Below, piece after piece: positions 5,741 to 7,689 of a stretch of 7,689 bases of DNA (positions within the stretch are counted from its first letter, which is position 1; each line of letters begins with the position of its first letter). The DNA lies in contig CAYXFZ010000097.1 of assembly GCA_964464385.1 (NCBI GenBank), forward strand, positions 1 through 7,689, given 5' to 3'. The position numbers and the translations under genes are program-made. Origin of the DNA: CAYXFZ01 sp964464385. GTDB taxonomy: Bacteria; Planctomycetota; UBA1135. The notes below the pieces were generated by a model. It did not search any database. It saw nothing but the letters and a program-made list of their open reading frames with translations, and was not told where the DNA came from.

Positions 5741-7689
5741 TGCGCTTCGGCCCAGTCCTGGCCCGTGCCAATTTCGACCTGCAGCGGAACCTTGAGTTCG
5801 GCCACACCCTCCATTTCCTCACGCACCAATTGGGTCAAGGTCTCGACCTCCTCTTGCGGACAGTCGAAGAGCAATTCGTCATGCACTTGGAGGAGCATTC
5901 GGCCCTCCAAAATCTCGCGGTGCATGCGTGCGTCAATCTGGATCATGGCCATTTTGATGAGATCGGCGGCCGTGCCCTGCACGGGAGAATTAACGGCTGC
6001 ATTGGCCGCAGCGGCGCGCAAGCGACCATCCGCGGATTGCAACTCCGGCATGGGGCGACGGCGCCCAAACAAGGTGCGCACTTCACCGTCCTCCTCGGCC
6101 TGTGCCAGGGTGGCATCCAGCCACTCCCGTACACGCGGCATGGCCCGAAAATAAGCATCAATGAACTCGCGGGCCTCGCCGAAGGAAATCTTCAATTCGC
6201 GGGCCAAACGATGCGGTCCCATGCCATAGAGGATGCCAAAATTAATGGTTTTGGCCCGATTGCGCATTTCCGGAGTGACTTCTTTCTCGGCCACGCCAAA
6301 GACCAGACCGGCAGTGCGCGCATGGACATCGGCGCCGTCCCGAAAGGCCTTCGACAAAGTGGGGTCATCGGCCAAGTGCGCAACAACGCGCAATTCGATT
6401 TGAGAATAATCGGCCGAGAGCAGGGTCCAACCCCTTCGCAGGGGAACAAAGGCCCGGCGAATCTCGCGTCCTTCCTCGGTGCGGTTCGGAATATTTTGCA
6501 AATTGGGGTCATGACTGGCTAGGCGTCCGGTGGCCGCCCCGGTCTGCAGAAAACAGGTGTGGATGAGGCCCGTTTGCGGATGAATCCACTTGGGAAGGGC
6601 CTCCACATAGGTGCCCCGCAACTTGGCGGTGCGCCGGAAACTCAAGAGAGCGTCCACAATCGGCAGACCCAAGTAGGGCTCTAGGGCCGCGGCACTCGTA
6701 CTCCATCCCGTTTTTGTTTTGCGTGGTCGTTTGACCCCGGCCTCTTCCTGAATCCGCAACTTATCAAACAACAGGGGCCCCAATTGCTTGGGGGATTGGA
6801 GGTTCAATTCCTCACCCGCCAAGTCAAAAATCTGGGCCTCCAGGGAGGCCATGCGGGCCGCCAAGCGCCGATCCATTTCGGCCAAGCGATCCGGGTCCAC
6901 CCGTACGCCCGCACTTTCCATGCGTTGCAGGACTTCCATGAGGGGCATCTCCATGGTGCGGAACAACGCTTCGGTTTCCGCCTCCTCCAATTCCTTTTGC
7001 ATGAGAGGGAACAACTGCCAAGTGTTCTCGGCATCTTCACAGGCATACCGGGCCACTTTTTCGATGGGTACCTCGGCCATGGTGATCTGGTCCTTGCCCT
7101 TGCCAATCAATTCCTGGGTGGCAATTTTGCGGATGCCCAAATAACGCAGGGCCAGGGCATCCAAATTGTGCGGCGAGAGCGGGTCGGCCAAGAAGTGCGC
7201 CAACATGGTGTCGAAACCCCAACCGCGCACCGGGGCCCCGGCCCGCTCCAACACATGGGCGTCATACTTGCCGTTTTGCCCGACCTTGGGAATGGTTCGA
7301 TCGGCCAACACGGGCGCCAAGAATTCCACTGGCGTTTCTTGCTTGGGTCCGAAGAGGGGCGGATTCAAGTTGCAGGGGACATACCAAGCCTCGCCCTTCT
7401 GCCAGGAAAAGGACATGCCGACCAATTCTGCGCGCAACGGATCCAAGGACGTAGTCTCCGTGTCCACGGCAAAACCACCACTCTTCTGCAGACCGTCGCG
7501 CAGTTGCACCAGCATTTTGGTGGTGTTCACCAAGTGATCCGTGCGCTCCGATGCGGGCGACCCTTCCGGTTCTTTCCCAGTTGTCGTGCCGGACGAGAAT
7601 CGCTCTGCCAAGGAATTGAAGTTGTGTTCTTCGCAAAAGGCGCGAACATGCTCCTCGTCCTGCGTCAAAATTTTCCAGGAGGGTGGATC
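5737..7689 (-). CDS. polA: DNA polymerase I, 3'-5' exonuclease and polymerase domains (5' end outside window)
   Basis: This is the C-terminal 650 codons of family A DNA polymerase I, which fills gaps in excision repair and replaces Okazaki primers. The frame stays open to the window edge (7689); the apparent start at 7668 is an internal TTG (leucine) codon. Counting from it, the proofreading exonuclease has all three motifs: DTE (D69, E71), N132-x3-D136 in VGQNGKYD, and Y208-x3-D212 in YACED. Polymerase motifs are also intact: TGRLASHDPNLQNIP (380-394), motif A DYSQIELR (D420), motif B RNRAKTINFGILYG (K473, F477) and motif C QVHDEL (594-599). The C-terminus GQDWAEAH mirrors E. coli GENWDQAH, so the stop is authentic. 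The first visible residues match the tail of the linker after the 5' nuclease domain. Whether that domain is present cannot be seen. The stop overlaps the antiporter start by four bases, suggesting co-transcription. Confidence 0.96.
   Translation of the reverse strand, partial: DPPSWKILTQDEEHVRAFCEEHNFNSLAERFSSGTTTGKEPEGSPASERTDHLVNTTKMLVQLRDGLQKSGGFAVDTETTSLDPLRAELVGMSFSWQKGEAWYVPCNLNPPLFGPKQETPVEFLAPVLADRTIPKVGQNGKYDAHVLERAGAPVRGWGFDTMLAHFLADPLSPHNLDALALRYLGIRKIATQELIGKGKDQITMAEVPIEKVARYACEDAENTWQLFPLMQKELEEAETEALFRTMEMPLMEVLQRMESAGVRVDPDRLAEMDRRLAARMASLEAQIFDLAGEELNLQSPKQLGPLLFDKLRIQEEAGVKRPRKTKTGWSTSAAALEPYLGLPIVDALLSFRRTAKLRGTYVEALPKWIHPQTGLIHTCFLQTGAATGRLASHDPNLQNIPNRTEEGREIRRAFVPLRRGWTLLSADYSQIELRVVAHLADDPTLSKAFRDGADVHARTAGLVFGVAEKEVTPEMRNRAKTINFGILYGMGPHRLARELKISFGEAREFIDAYFRAMPRVREWLDATLAQAEEDGEVRTLFGRRRPMPELQSADGRLRAAAANAAVNSPVQGTAADLIKMAMIQIDARMHREILEGRMLLQVHDELLFDCPQEEVETLTQLVREEMEGVAELKVPLQVEIGTGQDWAEAH

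Noticed and set aside
5392..6522. Long plus-strand open frame (376 codons) across the antiporter start and polA
   Set aside because: It lies antisense to polA, whose catalytic motifs are read on the minus strand through the same bases. Its translation is low-complexity Arg/Gly/Pro/His-rich with no recognisable domain; long antisense frames are expected in GC-rich genes.
7666..7668. Start of polA at 7668
   Set aside because: The codon is TTG and the frame stays open to the window end with linker-like residues upstream (DPPSWKI), so it is an internal leucine in a gene truncated by the window.

Overview
The window is a gene-dense stretch of GC-rich bacterial chromosome, probably a draft or metagenome contig because it contains a run of ten N. 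Nothing points to a phage, plasmid, IS element, CRISPR array or RNA gene. At least one gene has a textbook Shine-Dalgarno site and the DNA polymerase is an ordinary bacterial family A enzyme. The HflK/HflC-like pair suggests a bacterium with a complex envelope, but the phylum cannot be fixed from sequence alone.

The layout is two convergent gene blocks that meet tail to tail at about 4.06-4.07 kb. The plus-strand block (17-4073) holds three tightly packed genes. The first two encode SPFH/Band 7 membrane proteins laid out like HflK and HflC and joined by an ATGA stop/start overlap. The third starts 3 bases after the second and encodes a multi-pass membrane protein with C-terminal TPR-like repeats, resembling the TMTC / bacterial GT-C family. 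The N run lies in its first extracytoplasmic loop, and the reading frame differs on the two sides, so any conceptual translation of this gene breaks there artificially.

The minus-strand block (7689-4061) holds polA, cut off at its 5' end by the window edge, followed by a CPA2-type (Kef-like) cation/proton antiporter with a C-terminal CBS pair. The antiporter appears to start at a TTG that overlaps the polA stop codon. The stop-side ends of the TMTC-like gene and the antiporter gene overlap by 13 bp, so no intergenic terminator exists. An 8-bp inverted repeat just past the plus-strand stop is the only candidate transcription-end structure.

The plus-strand genes look like a membrane-organisation module: two SPFH scaffold subunits plus a possible lipid-linked-sugar glycosyltransferase, co-transcribed. 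That functional link is inference. polA and the antiporter are better read as a housekeeping gene with a co-transcribed transporter. No stretch of more than 300 bases lacks a gene. I found no clearly undescribed system. The least ordinary points are the SPFH pair with a TMTC-like partner and no protease gene in view, and an Asn where many CPA2 antiporters carry their ion-binding Asp.
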